NCBI GenBank assembly: GCA_900554085.1 | Contig: USGA01000056.1 | Location: 1 to 5,569 of the forward strand | DNA from: an uncultured Clostridia bacterium | Lineage (GTDB): Bacteria; Bacillota; Clostridia; Christensenellales; CAG-917 | Direction: 5' to 3' | Length of the DNA stretch: 5,569 nt | Shown here: in pieces, positions 5,213 to 5,569 of the stretch | How the letters are laid out: the number at the start of each line of letters is the position of its first letter | Position numbering within the stretch: the first letter of the stretch is position 1 | The notes under the pieces: model-generated | What the model saw: the letters and a program-made list of their open reading frames with translations, nothing else | Databases searched by the model: none | Told to the model about the DNA's origin: nothing | Made by a program: the position numbers and the translations under genes

Positions 5213-5569
5213 CTAATATTTCCGCGCCGATTTGAGTTTCTCTTTCTTTTCGGCGAGCACGCTTTTCTGTTTTTCGTTTTCGGGGAGTTCGGTTATCCCG
5301 ACGTTCCACCACCCGCCGTAACCGTGAGTCATCGACTTGGGCATAACCTTTATGTCGATAAGGACGGGCGCGGTCTGCGTGAGGGAATCTCGGAGTGCGG
5401 CGGCAAGTTCGTCTTCCGTCCTTGCGGTGTACGACTTGAAACCGTACGCCCGCGCGCTCATCGCGTAATCAATGGACAGGAATTGACCGCCGCGTATGGG
5501 CTCGTCGCCCTCGCGTTTTCTGAATTCCGTGCAAAGGCTGTCTATTCCCTGCCCCATCTGCAGATTGTT
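5213..5569 (-). CDS. iolD: 3D-(3,5/4)-trihydroxycyclohexane-1,2-dione hydrolase (IolD), C-terminal part
   Basis: Only the last 118 codons are present; the gene continues beyond the right edge. IolD is a thiamine diphosphate-dependent enzyme that hydrolytically opens the cyclohexanedione ring to 5-deoxy-D-glucuronate. The fragment begins with NNLQMGQG, which in the family follows directly after the cofactor-binding segment, then TEFRKRE (14-20), SIDYAMSARAYGFKSY (32-47), LIDIKVMPKSM (70-80), THGYGGWWNVGITE (81-94) and the closing SARKY. The DIKV-MPK and GYGGWWNVG stretches are recognisable IolD C-terminal hallmarks. The full protein is usually about 620-650 residues, so the catalytic GDG region lies outside. 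The TAG stop is 8 bp before the iolE start and overlaps its ribosome site. Nothing suggests a truncation other than the window edge. Confidence 0.93.
   Translation of the reverse strand, partial: NNLQMGQGIDSLCTEFRKREGDEPIRGGQFLSIDYAMSARAYGFKSYTARTEDELAAALRDSLTQTAPVLIDIKVMPKSMTHGYGGWWNVGITELPENEKQKSVLAEKKEKLKSARKY

Overview
The window is a carbohydrate (inositol) catabolism neighbourhood from a bacterium, most likely a Clostridia-type member of the Bacillota. This placement rests on the moderately GC-rich coding style, the strong AGGAGG-type ribosome binding sites and the family variants present. It is an inference; no phylogenetic marker gene is present. Coding density is high. I see no rRNA, tRNA, CRISPR array, transposase or phage gene.

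Layout by region. (A) 1-1929, minus strand: a tightly packed three-gene set, read right to left. It holds a 424-residue Gfo/Idh/MocA-family NAD(P)-dependent oxidoreductase (655-1929), a 153-residue beta-rich protein resembling the N-terminal accessory domain of CehA/McbA-type metallohydrolases (190-651), and the start of a PHP-domain metallohydrolase (1-203, cut by the window edge). Gaps are 3 bp and then a 14-bp overlap. (B) 1930-2218: a divergent intergenic region with a good sigma-A-type promoter on each strand and a directly repeated GCAATTAA element between the two -35 boxes. (C) 2219-3103, plus strand: a PfkB/ribokinase-family sugar kinase, ended by a strong hairpin (3132-3157) that can terminate transcription in both directions. 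(D) 3184-5569, minus strand: an iolD-iolE-iolG operon segment. iolD is present only as its C-terminal 118 codons; iolE and iolG are complete.

How the genes work together. IolG oxidises myo-inositol to 2-keto-myo-inositol (scyllo-inosose), IolE dehydrates that to the trihydroxycyclohexanedione, and IolD hydrolytically opens the ring to 5-deoxy-glucuronate. These three assignments are firm. The PfkB kinase and the second dehydrogenase lie next to them but are not canonical iol proteins. The kinase could phosphorylate an inositol or a downstream deoxy-gluconate, and the dehydrogenase could act on a related polyol or sugar acid; both are inferences from position. iolB, a canonical iolC, iolA and iolJ are not in the window.

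No clearly new defence or mobile system is visible. The most unusual items are the metallohydrolase that appears split into two overlapping genes, the kinase of unknown substrate beside iol genes, and the shared operator-like repeat between the divergent promoters.
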